Below, piece after piece: positions 34,888 to 47,068 of a stretch of 64,000 bases of DNA. Under the pieces are notes generated by a model that worked only from the letters and a program-made list of their open reading frames with translations, was not told where the DNA came from and ran no database searches. This DNA comes from Leptobrachium leishanense (lineage: Eukaryota; Chordata; Amphibia; Anura; Megophryidae). A program made the position numbers and the translations under genes. The DNA lies in assembly GCA_009667805.1 (NCBI GenBank), contig CM019064.1:77064400-77128399 (forward strand), read 5' to 3'. Position 1 is the first letter of the stretch. Each line of letters starts with the position of its first letter.

Positions 34888-36887
34888 TAAGTTTATATCA
34901 GGCTTTGATTCTGACCTTTCTTTTTAACATGGCAGCAAACCAAAACACAGATGTAATACATCATTATTTTATTATGATCATTTTTTATTAATATATCAGA
35001 CTTGGTAGATAAGCACTAAGGGGTTCATGAACTATGATTGAGTTGTGTTGCATTTTTAACTGGTAGTTTTTTTATACTAATTCCACTCTCTGTTGTTTGA
35101 AGTGAACAGGTTTGATAATTTCCTTCTCTGTACTGAACGGATTTCCAGGCCATTTTAATACAAACAATAGGAGCTTTCAACAATTAACTGTAACCATATC
35201 CATGAGCAGCAGAAAGTTGTGTCATGTACACAGTCTGTTTTTTTTACTGTAGTTAGTCACGTAGAATGTTTTGATCCATGTCCCACTTCCTTCTCTCATC
35301 TTCTCTAGAGATGGTCTTCACACAGTAGACCACAAACTATTTTACTAGGGCCCCCATTAGCTCATTTGTCAAAGACAGTGGTACCAGGAAATACATCCAA
35401 AATCTTATATCTTTCTTTACAGGAGCCACTAAGGCTCTCAAGGAGTCATTTGAGAATCCACTGGGTGGAAGGGAGGCCACTGTGTACAATGTAAGACAGG
35501 GCTATACAAATGGTAGTTTTTCTGTGTGAATAAATCAAGTCAAAGGTATTCGAGTACACCTCATGGATGGTCCATCGCCAATATAGGATTGTAAACCAAT
35601 TCATCAAATAAAATGGCTGTTAAACAGACAAGAATAGATGGGGGGATAAACTTATATAAATTAACATCATTTTTTAAACAAACTCTTCTTTTACATTAAA
35701 CCAGCAATCCTCAAAAACAAAACTCAATTTTTGATAATAAAGTTTTGATTAGGGTCTACCATTAAACATGTATTTTTTATTATACCACTTAGAACCAAGT
35801 AGAATAAGTGACGATTGTAAATGATATATATGTCTATTTGGCAAGCAGCTATGGAAATTTCTATTTCATATTCATGTAGATTAGTTTGAAAAACAAACCA
35901 CAGGAAGGAAGATTTGAAATCAGATCTGCAATTTTGTGATGTCAAATAGCTCAAACTTTACAGCTGACACTCCCTGGTTTCCTTATACCTATAGAGTGTC
36001 AGTGATTATCTGCGCCCCCCATTCAGTTGGTCAATGAGTGTTGTCACCCACAGGGAGTGTTTGATTCATGGAGAATGAAAGATCGTTATCAGCAGCGGCA
36101 CCAAGCATGTAGTTTCTCAAAACAGAGAGGGTGTATATAAGTATCTCCAGTACATGCAACTCGACATCTCGTTACATCGCATTCCATGTTCATAGAGCAT
36201 TAGATTCCAAGAGCTGAAGGTGCAGTGCGGGTCCAATGTTTCTAATAATCATAATAATAATTATTACTGTTATTATTACAAAAATGTTGTCCATATCTGG
36301 GAAATGCGTTTTTTAAGGTTTTGGTATTTGTAGAATAGAAGGCACTACAGCATTGAGAAGACTTGCTATATGCACATAAAATATCAGGATTACCAAAATG
36401 TTTTGATTAGGTTGTTGGCAATTCTTAAATAAAGTAAATTGATAGCAAAGGCTATAGGTTTCTTTTGGTATACAATGTGCTTGGGTTCATCATGGTCTGT
36501 GATGAGGTAAGTGGTTTTCATTATTCAATATAATCAAAATGGTTTGTTACTCATTTTTTTACATTAATATATAAAATAACAGAAAGTCTATGCTAATTTT
36601 TCCACTTCAAAATCATGTCTCAGGATTGATTAAAGGACCAATACAACATTTCTCTTTTGTAGAAAAAAAATATTATCTGATTTGCCTAAAGAGATAGGGA
36701 TGCTTAATTGACACAGACAGGATAAAGGTGTCAACAGAAAAGAATAAACAAAAATAATTCTCATTTAAAAATATATAAAATCTCTTATGGTTTGATAGGC
36801 ATGAATAGGGCAATTACAACTTTTATAACACTTGTTATTAGTCCACAATAAAACAAAAACATTAATTGTAAGTCTTCTCTTTTTCAG
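34888..36887 (+). other. nos2: nos2 intron 2, remainder
   Basis: Nothing coding. Apparently unique AT-rich DNA with no feature I can support. Confidence 0.4.
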
Positions 36888-36954
36888 CAGTTTCAAACAT
36901 GAAGATGACAAGTTTAAAGAAAAAGATATAATTGAAATGAAATCAGCTTCATTG
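36888..36954 (+). CDS. nos2: nos2 exon 3, residues 38-60
   Basis: The acceptor region TTTTCAGCAG is a tandem NAGNAG, so the exon may begin at 36888 or 36891. Both keep the frame and differ by one serine. It encodes a poorly conserved charged linker (FKHEDDKFKEKD). Donor TTG/GTATGT. Confidence 0.88.
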
Positions 36955-37184
36955 GTATGTGCATCAACAAAATGGTTAAAGACATGTTATGTGTAAATAT
37001 TATGTTAACATCATGTTGCTAGGATAGTTTATATATACTGTTTGTTTATTTGTTGTCTTACAATAATGTGTTTGAGAAATAACACTATTATTTACGTAAC
37101 CGTTCACCAATTTAAAAAAATCAAGATTCTAGAAAATTGTAATTGAAACAGGATATCCACATTTATGTATTTTTTTTTGTCCAG

Positions 37185-37304
37185 GATCCTCCCGAAAAAC
37201 TCAAGCATAACCATAAAAATATCAGTTGTCCCAAATATTTGAAAATAAAGAACTATGAGAATGGGACAACTTTACAAGACACACTACACCTCAATGCAAA
37301 ACAG
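37185..37304 (+). CDS. nos2: nos2 exon 4, residues 61-100
   Basis: Encodes the start of the oxygenase domain; KIKNYENGTTLQDTLH matches the mammalian IKNW..TFQDTLH segment. The exon is in phase 0 at both ends. Confidence 0.95.
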
Positions 37305-37623
37305 GTGAGAATGTCTTATAGTGATAAATAATAATTCTATGATCTATTACCTTAAATCGTCTATATTTATATGACATTTCTATAATAGGATGTCGGTTCT
37401 CTGCATTTAAAAATATATATTTTTTCAAGTTCACATTTTTGCTTTTTGACATAAGTACAGACATACAAAATATATGTAATAAAAAAGGTGGCCAACAACT
37501 AGAGAGATGTCCCAGCAGTCATCAAAAATGGAAAAGCAGTCATATAAACATACAAAACGTCTCTGCATACTCCGTTCAAGTAGGGCAGGACTGCCAAAAA
37601 CAGCATGGTAGTATATCCCTTAG

Positions 37624-38647
37624 CCCCTTCACTGCTGAGCCATTTCACGTCTTAAAAGAACACATTTTTCTTTTTTTATTATTATTGTTATTATTTTTTT
37701 TCTTTACTCTAAACATGGTCATGTTTGGTAACATTGGAAAGGCCATGCTCTGGCCTTTCTAATGATACCAAACCCCAAACTAGGTGCCCTGTACAGAAAC
37801 AAATCCTGCCTGAGCCCCGCGGTAAGAAAGCAGAGTGTACAACAAATGCTTATGCCGGCTATTGATTACAGAGATGTAGTGTATGCAGCGGCCCCGCAAA
37901 CACACCTTCAGAAACTTACTACATTGTATAACTCCTTCTGCCGCTTTGCATTACAATGTAACTACATGACCCACCATTGTGACATGTTAAAAGAGCTAAA
38001 CTGGCCATCGCTGGAGTCTAAACGCACCCTTCACCTTTCCAGCCTGGTGTTTAAGAGCATTTCTGGGAAGCTGCCACCCTACCTGAATAGACTGCTTCCC
38101 CCAGCAGCTCCCTCATCCTATAACCTTCCGATCCAGGACCTGCACCTTACTTGCAATACCACAATACAAAAAGACAGTGGCTCGGTCCTCATTTTCCTAC
38201 AGAGCACCGCAATTATGGAATAACCTCCCAGACACCATCAAATCTTTCCCCCAGTCTAAAGTCACTCCTTACTAACATACCTCAATACAGAATGCACCTG
38301 TAAACATGTAACCTAGTGACTATATTTCCTACATATTTATTTTCTGTTAATCTGTATATTTGTGTTGTTTAATATCTTGCATTGTATTACTTTGTATTTC
38401 TGTAACTAACACTTCAATGTTCTTGAACCCAGGACATACTTGAAAACGAGAGAAATCTCTATGTATCCTTCCTGGTAAAATCCTTTATAAATAAATAAAT
38501 AAATAAATAAATAACTAAAATAAACATGACCCTGCTAGCTGAAAACAGTCAGGAGATATTGGGGTTCAAAGGAACCCCCATCTCCACCCCTATCTTTCCC
38601 TAGGAGTCAATGACGACGTTCCCCACACGTCCTCAGCAGTGAAAGGG
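37624..38647. mobile_element. TTAG-flanked MITE split by a LINE insertion
   Basis: Ends are CCCCTTCACTGCTGAG and its inverse CTCAGCAGTGAAAGGG, flanked by TTAG at 37620-37623 and 38648-38651. Its middle is replaced by the LINE at about 37779-38516. Confidence 0.8.
37779..38516 (+). mobile_element. 5'-truncated LINE with end of its reverse-transcriptase frame
   Basis: The frame from 37762 encodes LGALYRNKSCLS .. AIDYRDVVYAAA .. LNWPSLESKRTLH, the last part of a non-LTR reverse transcriptase. A +1 shift near 38165-38190 moves the WNNLPDTIK motif to another frame. A 3' untranslated part follows, with the segment that elsewhere forms the minisatellite at 17428, then the tail GGACATACTT..CCTGGTAAAATCC and an (AATA)n end. 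It is dead and lies in nos2 intron 4. The clade is uncertain (L2/CR1/Rex-like). Confidence 0.9.
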
Positions 38648-39079
38648 TTAGTGGCCGGCAAAGGTTCATCATCTAGTGAGATTAGCATCATATCAGGGTG
38701 TTGTGGGCTTAGTCATGGCAAGCCAGCATGGATATCCATCCCACTTGATCTTTTGCGATGCAGGTTCCAGGGCATTTGGCTCAGGCTTGCTTTTGTGGGA
38801 ACCAAAGTAGGTGCGGTATGCAAGCTTTCCATCATCGCCACTCTCTCTGTCTCCTGCCCCTTGGGTACCAACCTGGTTGAGAACCAGTAGAGAAAGCCTA
38901 TTCAAGTCTGCATCACAGTAAGTATTATGGATGGCAATACAGCCGCTGGACTCACACTGCTCCATAGGTCAGCAAAATACAGCTTTATTTGTTTTTAAAA
39001 TCTTTAAGATTATCTTATTGCGGAGTGCACTGAGGAGTGCATTGTGAATCTACTACATTTACATATTTAAAACATTTAA

Positions 39080-39415
39080 ATACGTAAAGGGAATCCACAA
39101 GGTAGAGGAAGGGAGTATATTTAAAAGGAAACAAAGTAGCAAAACAAGAGGACATAGTCTTAGATTAGAGGGGCAAAGGTTTAAAAGTAACATCAGAAAG
39201 CATTATTTTACTGAGAGGGTGGTGGATACATGGAACAGTCTTCCAGTTGAAGTGGTAGAGGCTAAAACAGTAATTGAATTTAAGCAGGCATGGGATAGGC
39301 ATAAGGCTATCCTAAACAAAAGATAAATCCAGGTAAAGTATCCATGTAATTGGGCAGACTAGATGGGCCGAAAGGTTCTTATCTGCCGACATTTTTCTAT
39401 GTTTCTATGTTTCTA
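39080..39415 (+). mobile_element. Second LINE family, 3' end, in intron 4
   Basis: The frame ending at 39324-39326 encodes LRLEGQRFKSNIRKHYFTER, then VVDTWNSLPVEVVEA..FKQAWDRH, the C-terminus of a CR1/L2-type reverse transcriptase, still open to its stop. The 3' end has ATGGGCCGAAAGGTTCTTAT and a TTTCTATG repeat. It ends 52 bp before exon 5. Confidence 0.88.
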
Positions 39416-39467
39416 GTTTGTTTTGTGAAAAATGCTAAAAATCACAAAAACACTCTTCATGTTTCAG

Positions 39468-39616
39468 AACCTCAGCTGTCAATCCAAAGTTTGCCATGGA
39501 TCGATCATGAACTCAAAAACGTACATCAGAGGCCCCAGAGACAGCAGAGTGCCGGCAGACGTTGTATTACTTCAAGCAATTGAATTCATCAACCAATATT
39601 ACAATTCCTTCAAAGA
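39468..39616 (+). CDS. nos2: nos2 exon 5, residues 101-150, zinc site
   Basis: Encodes [11 protein letters not shown]; Cys104 and Cys109 form the CxxxxC that shares one zinc across the dimer. [13 protein letters not shown] and [16 protein letters not shown] follow. The donor is AAAGA/GTAAGT, phase 2. Confidence 0.97.
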
Positions 39617-39844
39617 GTAAGTCATGGTTTCACAGGGTGGAATGCTTTTGAGCTGACTCAATAAACTAACGACAGGGATATTATTATTTTTTGCAGCAAA
39701 TTCAATGTTCAGATTCCAGTTGCTTTAAAATGCTGAATGTCAAGTACTGAGGACTTAAGCTGTCACGCGTCAAACAACACACATTAGCATACTTTGTGAT
39801 GTTACCATTGTTAGGTCTCCTTACCGGTTCTTTTTTTTCCCCAG

Positions 39845-40007
39845 GCCACAAATAGAAAACCACCTCAACAGACTGGAGATTGTCGCCAGAGATATTGAAA
39901 CTACTGGAACCTATCACTTAACTTACGAAGAACTTGTATTTGCTACAAAGCAGGCGTGGAGAAATGCTCCCAGGTGTATAGGAAGAATACAATGGTCTAA
40001 TTTGCAG
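39845..40007 (+). CDS. nos2: nos2 exon 6, residues 150-204, heme ligand
   Basis: Encodes [19 protein letters not shown], then [18 protein letters not shown]. Cys194 in RCIGR is the axial thiolate ligand of the heme, and Trp188 stacks on it. Confidence 0.98.
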
Positions 40008-40259
40008 GTATAAACCAATAAATCCGCACTACGTGTGCATATATTTAAACTGTTGAAAACAACTTTTAGTCACCTCCTGGATTGTGGTTTTCTTTTAAAA
40101 GATTTCAACTTACCATTAAACCATGAAAATTGCTTTTTGAAATTATAAATATCTTCGGCACCCTTTCACAATTGAGGGATTTAAAAAGTCATGATTGAGG
40201 AAGATTTACAATAGAATAGCAAATTACAGGCAGATACAGCTGAGTTTTAAATTTCATTA

Positions 40260-40791
40260 CCACCTGTAGATATTCGAGTATACCGCTAGATTTTGGTGAC
40301 AAAAAAATCACCTTAAAATTGGAAGGGTCGCGTTATATTCGAGACATCTGCATGGCGTGTAAGAAAAAAAAACATTGACTTGCGCATGGATTCCAAGTCT
40401 CCCTGACTATGATGATGCGGTGGTTGAGCCTGCCTGCTGGAGCCGGAGGTCAGAAAACGACACCTCCCAGGGTGCTGGCTGTTAGTGAATGATTCACTGT
40501 GTTGGTCATTCTGCACCACCAGCCATCTTATCGCAAGTAAGAAGATGGGTGGCCGGCGGCTTCATACTTAGTAACAACTACAATCATTCTAGAGCAGAGC
40601 ACCCTGGCCTGTAGGGTTATCCTGACTGTGTTAAGAGAACCTGGAAGGATTTTAATGGTTTGCCAGTACAGTGAACGTTTATCATTTTGCTCCTCAGGTT
40701 CTATTTGAGTCTTGAGTATTCTCTAATTTCCATAATACATCTCTATTCATCGCGTTATATTCGGGTCGCGCTATACTCGAGTATCTACGGG
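40260..40791. mobile_element. TA-flanked MITE (Tc/mariner or pogo type), copy 2
   Basis: In intron 6, in opposite orientation to the copy at 2244-2790 and similar along its length. Ends are TAGATATTCGAGTATACCGC and CGCGCTATACTCGAGTATCTA, with TA at 40258-40259 and 40792-40793. Confidence 0.75.
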
Positions 40792-40914
40792 TATAATTAT
40801 TATTATAGCAAACTGTAAAAGTAAAAAAAAAAAAAGATATGTTCAAAGTGGGAAAAAAAATAGCGGCTACTAAATCCCCAAAACTGAGAAAAAAATGAGC
40901 TTTTTTTTCTTTGA

Positions 40915-41115
40915 CCCCTTCAGTTTTATGGAAAATGACTTAGAGGGATTTTTGACAAAAGAGGGCTCCTTCTGCTGGCCAAAATTTGTTACTACATTTA
41001 AATTTTAGCTTGATCTTTATTGTTCCGTGCCCGAAAAACAAATCTCAAAGCTTTTCAAATCATTTCAAAACATCAGCTGCTATGTCTGATGTGTTGACAT
41101 TCAGGGGCACATAAT
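40915..41115. repeat. CTGGCCAAAA-family repeat in intron 6
   Basis: CCCCTTCAGTTTTATGGAAAATGAC, then CTTCTGCTGGCCAAAATTTG and GTCTGATGTGTTGACATTCAG. Confidence 0.7.
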
Positions 41116-41396
41116 GGAGCCCTTTTGCAATCGAATTCCTAACATTGAAACACGATTACAGACTATTAGGAGAGAGATTTATTTAGAATATATAAAGAAA
41201 AATCGAATGAAAAGTGAAGAATACATCAACATTTCGGTTGGTGTTGGTGCAGCCATGAGTACTTTCTGCATGAGCAATGCCATAAAATGAAACAAGAGTG
41301 GGCGGGCAGCTTAACAAAGTGGATCGAGTTTCTTTTGTGGAAAATTGTTAAAATCACACAACACGATTTATGTTTCAGAACACTAGCAGGGTTATT

Positions 41397-41569
41397 CAGA
41401 GAAAGGTGAAACTCTGGAGAACGTTTGGAGAAGTGAAAATTCTAGGTCAAAATAGTCAAGCCAGAAAAATTCTCCCATTTATCTCACTTTCCAAATCAGC
41501 TATTTTGACCTAGGATTTTCACTTCTCCAAAAGGTTCTCCAGAGTTTCACCCTTCTCTGAATAACCCTG
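41397..41569. mobile_element. Foldback MITE family A, copy 2
   Basis: CAGGGTTATTCAGAGAAAGG .. CTGAATAACCCTG. The arms pair along most of the element, including CTAGGTCAAAATAG with its near inverse. Confidence 0.88.
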
Positions 41570-41793
41570 AAAGTCTTCTCCACATTTCACGATACCATAC
41601 ATTTGGGGTTAGTCTCCAAGTTAGACATAAACCTAACTAACAATCTTGCCCTTGCTGATTTAATTTATACTAAATTAATGTTGACCCTATATAGTCAAAT
41701 TCAGAAGCTATAAACATACATGGAGGAATTTTGAGATTTCAGAAACTTTGATAAGTATATGTTAGAAACAACTTCAATTTGTTTTATTTCTAG

Positions 41794-41885
41794 GTGTTTG
41801 ATGCCCGAAACTGCAAGACGGCCAAAGAAATGTTTGACCTTATCTGTCGACACATTAAATATGCTACGAATGGTGGAAATTTAAG
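41794..41885 (+). CDS. nos2: nos2 exon 7, residues 205-235
   Basis: [26 protein letters not shown], oxygenase domain, next to the heme pocket. The 92-bp exon ends in phase 2. Confidence 0.97.
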
Positions 41886-42177
41886 GTAATGGTTTATTTG
41901 TAGCTCTCACAAGGCACAATTCACAGAAAATGCCCATTGGACACTCCAATATTTTGAATATTTGAGATTTTCACACCATATGGTGCAATCACAGGTTTTG
42001 TTTATATTTTTAGTATGGTGCAATCACAGGTTTTGTTTATATTTTTATATTTTTATATTTAGTGATAAAAATCATAATTTATATGTTTGATATTGAATCA
42101 TTAATGTTTGAATTAATGTTTGATACATTAATTGGGAAGGCAAAACATATATAAACATTAATATTTTTTGTTTTAAG

Positions 42178-42319
42178 GTCTGTTATTACAGTATTTCCCC
42201 AGAGGACCGATGGAAAACATGATTTTCGCGTGTGGAACAGTCAGTTGATACGTTACGCAGGTTTTGAAATGGATGATGGAGCAATCCTTGGCGATCCAGC
42301 CAGCATAGAGTTTACACAG
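42178..42319 (+). CDS. nos2: nos2 exon 8, residues 235-282
   Basis: [20 protein letters not shown] then [14 protein letters not shown] and [10 protein letters not shown], oxygenase core. This part of the domain is highly conserved across NOS. Confidence 0.97.
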
Positions 42320-42427
42320 GTATGTCTTCCTTTTCACTAAATCAATCTATACAATATGATCAGAGTTTCTTCCATACGTCTATCATTACATATCCCTATG
42401 CAAAAACCTGCTTCTATTTTGTTTTAA

Positions 42428-42842
42428 CCCCTTCACTCCAGAAATCGAGATAACTCAGGTACCTGATGCTGCCTTTGAAGACTTGAGTTATCTCGATCCG
42501 CAGCTGAGCAGGGCAAAAGCAAATGGAATTTGTTTGTTGAAATAGGCTCCAAAACATGCCCTTAAAGTTTTAGTACCTTGGGCATGATGCCCGAAGTGCT
42601 AACACTTTGCAAAATCAGATGGGGAATATCTGTGGTGGACTGATCTCCAGCTGATAATGCAATACAGCCCTAAACTGTAGAAACCCCATTTGGCCAGCAG
42701 ATGATGACATCTGTCTGCCAAGTAAGTATGTTATTACAGTAAGAAATACATTGGGAAAATTCACAAATATTTCTTACTGTATAATTGATTAAAATGATTT
42801 TTAAAAAAATGGGGTTTTTTTGGACACTCGGTAGTGAAGGGG
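42428..42842. mobile_element. TTAA-flanked MITE in intron 8
   Basis: CCCCTTCACT .. AGTGAAGGGG between TTAA at 42424-42427 and 42843-42846. Inside is a hairpin ATCGAGATAACTCAG .. CTTGAGTTATCTCGAT at about 42443-42496. Confidence 0.85.
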
Positions 42843-43104
42843 TTAAAAAAACCTTTCTGTGCCCATTTTACTTCCTTAGTCCTAAAAATATGTCAAGAAA
42901 AAGTCCCTTAAAATGCTCAAGTGGATGCATATGTGTATAATACTTATATGTGTGGAAGGTTCCACAATTCGAAGAATTAACTAGTTGGTTTCCAGTGCCA
43001 ATAGATCGATTATACACAGGCATGCAGAGAAACAGCACTTTAGGGTCTTCAGGTAATTATAACAATGCTTAATTTCTTTTAACGTATGTCAATTTATATT
43101 TCAG

Positions 43105-43244
43105 TTATGCATTCAACTTGGGTGGAAACCAAAATATGAACGGTTCGAAATTCTTCCCTTGGTGCTCCAGGCCAATGGCCAAGACCCAGAAATGTTTGAG
43201 ATACCATCAGAGCTCATCCTCGAGGTTACAATGGAACATCCGAG
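43105..43244 (+). CDS. nos2: nos2 exon 9, residues 283-329
   Basis: [20 protein letters not shown] then [20 protein letters not shown], oxygenase domain lining the active site. Donor CCGAG/GTACAT. Confidence 0.97.
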
Positions 43245-44253
43245 GTACATTCTCACGTAGATTTCACATTTTTATTATCATATTGGGTGTGGGTTTACAA
43301 CCACAGATATTAATATGTATTACTTTTGCCTTTCTTTTGATTTCTAACAGTGCTAAAATACTCATTATTTATAACACCAATATTTTATTAGCTGTCATAC
43401 AAATTTACATGGTAACAAAAGGTTCTTTCAACATACATATACCATATGCCATACTATTATTATTATCTTCATCATTTATATAGCACAGTTTCTGCATCGT
43501 TTTGTAATAAAGAAAGTGGATTTAAACAAAATTACAAACGTAGCAGCCAGAGACAAAAGGTGTAGAGGGCGATGCTCAGAAGAATTTTCACTTAAGGTTT
43601 ATTCAAGCAATATGGGTAAATCGTTTGCAGTTTATGTGCTTATCCAAGGTCTTCTAATATTGCTAGGTTGTATGATATCCCTCAAACACTTGGGTTAGTC
43701 ATTCCTTGGCAGGGGCCCAAAGTCATGCTATCTTTTAAAAGGAAGGTCAGCTATTGGCAATTTACAATTGGAGTCTGGTCAAGGCACTGGAGATTCACTA
43801 CCTGATGATGCTTCATGGGCCTGGAGCTGGGGGTTATGGTGGTTCCTGTTCTATCCCTTTTGCCTCTGTTCTGCCTTTGACACACTTCACGTCAAATAAA
43901 CGGGTCATTATATTAACTTCAAATGCAATACATGTACCTGTATAAATGTAGTTCTGTCACAGTTACAGTTCTAAGTATTTATAAAGCTCCAACAAGTTCC
44001 GCAGTTCTGTAATACCCGACTTGCAGTACGAGCTATGGCAAATTCTACTCAATTGTTAAAATGGCTTATATCAGTGAAATAGACATTATTCAATATTCAA
44101 AACGGATTTCTGAGATTCCAATTAATGTTTCGTTTTCTGCAAAATAATAGGTAAAAAGTAGGATGTGTATAAAATGACACGATCAATCAAAATTTGATTT
44201 TGCGTTATCTAATTTTTATTTTTGTATTTGTTCTTTCTATTTTCAATCTAAAG
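43245..44253 (+). other. nos2: nos2 intron 9, nothing recognised
   Basis: No repeat family of this window and no coding signal seen. Short open frames at 43516-43698 and 43754-43945 are unsupported. Confidence 0.4.
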
Positions 44254-44428
44254 ATATGATTGGTTCAAAGACCTTAATCTGAAATGGTACTCACTGCCTG
44301 CAGTTGCTAACATGCTTCTCGAAGTCGGAGGCATTGAATTTTCTGCATGTCCTTTCAATGGCTGGTACATGGGGACTGAAATTGGAGTCCGGGACTTTTG
44401 TGACATCTCTCGTTATAACATACTTCAG
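44254..44428 (+). CDS. nos2: nos2 exon 10, residues 329-387, arginine site
   Basis: [18 protein letters not shown], then [19 protein letters not shown]. Trp366 and Glu371 bind the guanidinium of L-arginine. Confidence 0.98.
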
Positions 44429-45742
44429 GTACTTATAGTTTCCATTGAATAAGTAAATGTGGCCAAAGCTACAATTTAGACTTCTATGCACTATATCTCA
44501 ATAGTTTTGATTATCTGTTGGATCATTCACAATGTTATCCTGTGAAATGTTTCCTTTTTCTGGAAATATCTCACCTGTAATTCTGTTTTGTACCTTTGTT
44601 TATTTTCAATCAGGTTTTCTTCTTAAAAATAACACACTCAACATGGTAAAGCTAAAGAAATAAATACTCCAATCATGCTTATGTGTATCAATTCAGTATA
44701 TTATTGAACCAGAAATTGCACAGATATAAACATGAGAACAAATATGCGACTGTTGAATTTTTTCACCCATTCCAAGTAGAAAGTATGGAATGTTTTCTTC
44801 AGATTTAGTCAAGCAAGTGAAAACTAATCACGCGCATATAAACATATAATGAGAAAATAATTGACAGGGAAAGTGATGTTTAATTCATATGATTATTGTG
44901 AGGATTATGAAACGTGTAACAAGACGAGTGTCGCAAGCGTCATATTTGGATATGATGAATTAAATGAATTTGGATACGTGAATTGAAGAAGTCGTGTTTT
45001 GTTTTTAATATATGAATTTAAGCATTGTATCAAAATTCTGGGAATTAGGACTGCATAATGAAAAACAAATGAGATTATAGTCACATATCATTAATTTACT
45101 GCAATTTGCAGTCATTTTACTAAAGCAAGAAGATTCAATTGGTTACAATGGTTGGGTATACTCAGTGTTCAAAAGCTCCACAAGGAGGCCAACATGAAGT
45201 AAACTCAATCTAGTTTTATTCTGGAGCACTGCAAAGGAAATTTTGTTTATTAGAAACAACAAATTCATTTGCAAATGGGCTCCAGAATGTGTCCCACAAG
45301 TTTTCAGCACTTTGGACAGGTCTGTCAAGGTGCTGAAGCTTCTTTGAACAGCTTAGAGTTCCGGTTTTCTTTTACAGAAACACGGAGCTCCAGATGTATT
45401 ATTAGCAGTAGCAGCATTTTGTGTCTAGCAGGAAAGAATTCTCTGCCTGACAAATATGCTTACTATCTCTAAAATGTATTTTATGATGGATACATTAAAA
45501 TTTACACTACCGCCTACAATGCAAAGTTGTTTTTAATAAATCCACTTGGTCCTGTCAGTAGTTTTATGGAAAACAACTTGATAGTGAACAGGTTAATAGT
45601 CACCTTGCTATAATGGATTTTTTTATATATATATTAAAACATAATAACCAAATAACAAAACATTTTCTTCACTCTGTGGAGCTAAGTTGTAAAGTTACTA
45701 GATTCACAAAATATTTCAATAATATATTGTGTCTCTCCCCAG
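44429..45742 (+). other. nos2: nos2 intron 10, little recognised
   Basis: A small piece near 45545-45597 (AGTTTTATGGAAAACAACTTG) resembles the start of the CTGGCCAAAA family. Otherwise nothing supportable. Confidence 0.4.
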
Positions 45743-45844
45743 GATATTGGGAAAAGAATGGGCTTGGACACAAGCAAAGTTGCATCATTGTGGAAAGATC
45801 TGGCTGTGGTTGAGATCAATGTGGCTGTTCTTTACAGCTTTCAG
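45743..45844 (+). CDS. nos2: nos2 exon 11, residues 388-421
   Basis: [20 protein letters not shown] then [14 protein letters not shown], oxygenase dimer interface region. Donor CAG/GTAAGT. Confidence 0.97.
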
Positions 45845-45870
45845 GTAAGTTCCAGTTACAAACAGTGGAC

Positions 45871-45975
45871 TAGATTCCAAGCCTGGTGTAAATTTACCAG
45901 AGTCATTAACGTCTACAAAGTTGGTTAATTTACCAGAGCTCTGGTTGTGTTTATACCAGGCTGAGAAGGAATCCA
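45871..45975. repeat. Foldback family B in intron 11
   Basis: GATTCCAAGCCTGGTGTAAA .. TTTATACCAGGCTGAGAAGGAATCC, with an inner CCAGAGCTCTGG-type part. It begins 26 bp after the exon 11 donor. Confidence 0.8.
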
Positions 45976-46873
45976 TCCCCATGTGTTTCCACAGTTTCTG
46001 CATTAGTAGTGCTACTTGTGCTTTTAGTTAGCTATCAGAATCTATACATTAAGTACAAGGTTTTCTTCAATATTAGGTAAGTCATCAACTTTTAAAAGAC
46101 TCCTGTCTGCGATAGCAGATGCTAGTTAATTATTTTACATGCCATTATAAGGTTAATTAAATTTTGGACGGTAGAGCAGCAGAAATTATTTATATCTCAG
46201 TTGAACACAAGAACATATAAACATAATTTACTTTGGTTAGCCTCAACAAGCAAAACTTTGTTGCTGCATTACATTAGTCAAGGAGGCAGTTGGTGAACTG
46301 CTGACACGTAGAACGAAATAGGGTAATAGTGCAGTTTGCTGTAACACATGCAATTCTTGTATAGTACAGATACATGGTATGACTGTAATTACAGTGTGTG
46401 AGCAGTCTGCCTATATACAGACGGTATCATTGTAATAAATCTCATCTTTACAATGTATATTACTAAAGCTGTCTGCGTGTTTACAAACCCCTGTAAGATA
46501 ATTACTACTATTTGCCTCTATGCATATAATTTAGATCATATTTCAGATAGTGCAAGTTAATAAATAACATCCAGTCTCTTAGAGGTTTCATCCTGACAGC
46601 ATTCGAACATATAAACAAAAAGTTATTTATCTCAGAATCACAATCCACAGTTGTAATTCCTTGAAGTACTAATTTCGCCTGTCATGCAATAAATACATTT
46701 TAGGTCAATAAGAGAATGGAGATATGTACATACATAACAGTAAACATCGGAGGATAATAAGTTCAAATACGGACATTACCCATTGAATACGTCTGTGAAG
46801 AGGGGGGGGGGGGTTAGACCAATGAGACACCACATAAAATATAACAGCTTTTCCTGAATTTTCTATCTTTCAG

Positions 46874-47068
46874 AAACAGAATGTGACGATCATGGATCAT
46901 CACACGGCAGCAGAGTCCTTTATGAAGCACATGGAAAATGAATACAAGCTTCGGGGAGGATGTCCTGCTGATTGGGTTTGGCTGGTTCCACCAATGTCAG
47001 GAAGCATCACCACAGTTTTCCACCAGGAAATGCTCAACTACATCCTCAGCCCTTTTTATTTTTATCAG
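46874..47068 (+). CDS. nos2: nos2 exon 12, residues 422-486, pterin site
   Basis: [20 protein letters not shown] then [18 protein letters not shown] and [17 protein letters not shown]. Trp455, Trp457 and Phe470 line the tetrahydrobiopterin pocket at the dimer interface. Confidence 0.98.

Noticed and set aside
37762..38223. 153-codon frame as a host gene in nos2 intron 4
   Set aside because: The sequence is the end of a LINE reverse transcriptase with a frameshift before WNNLP.
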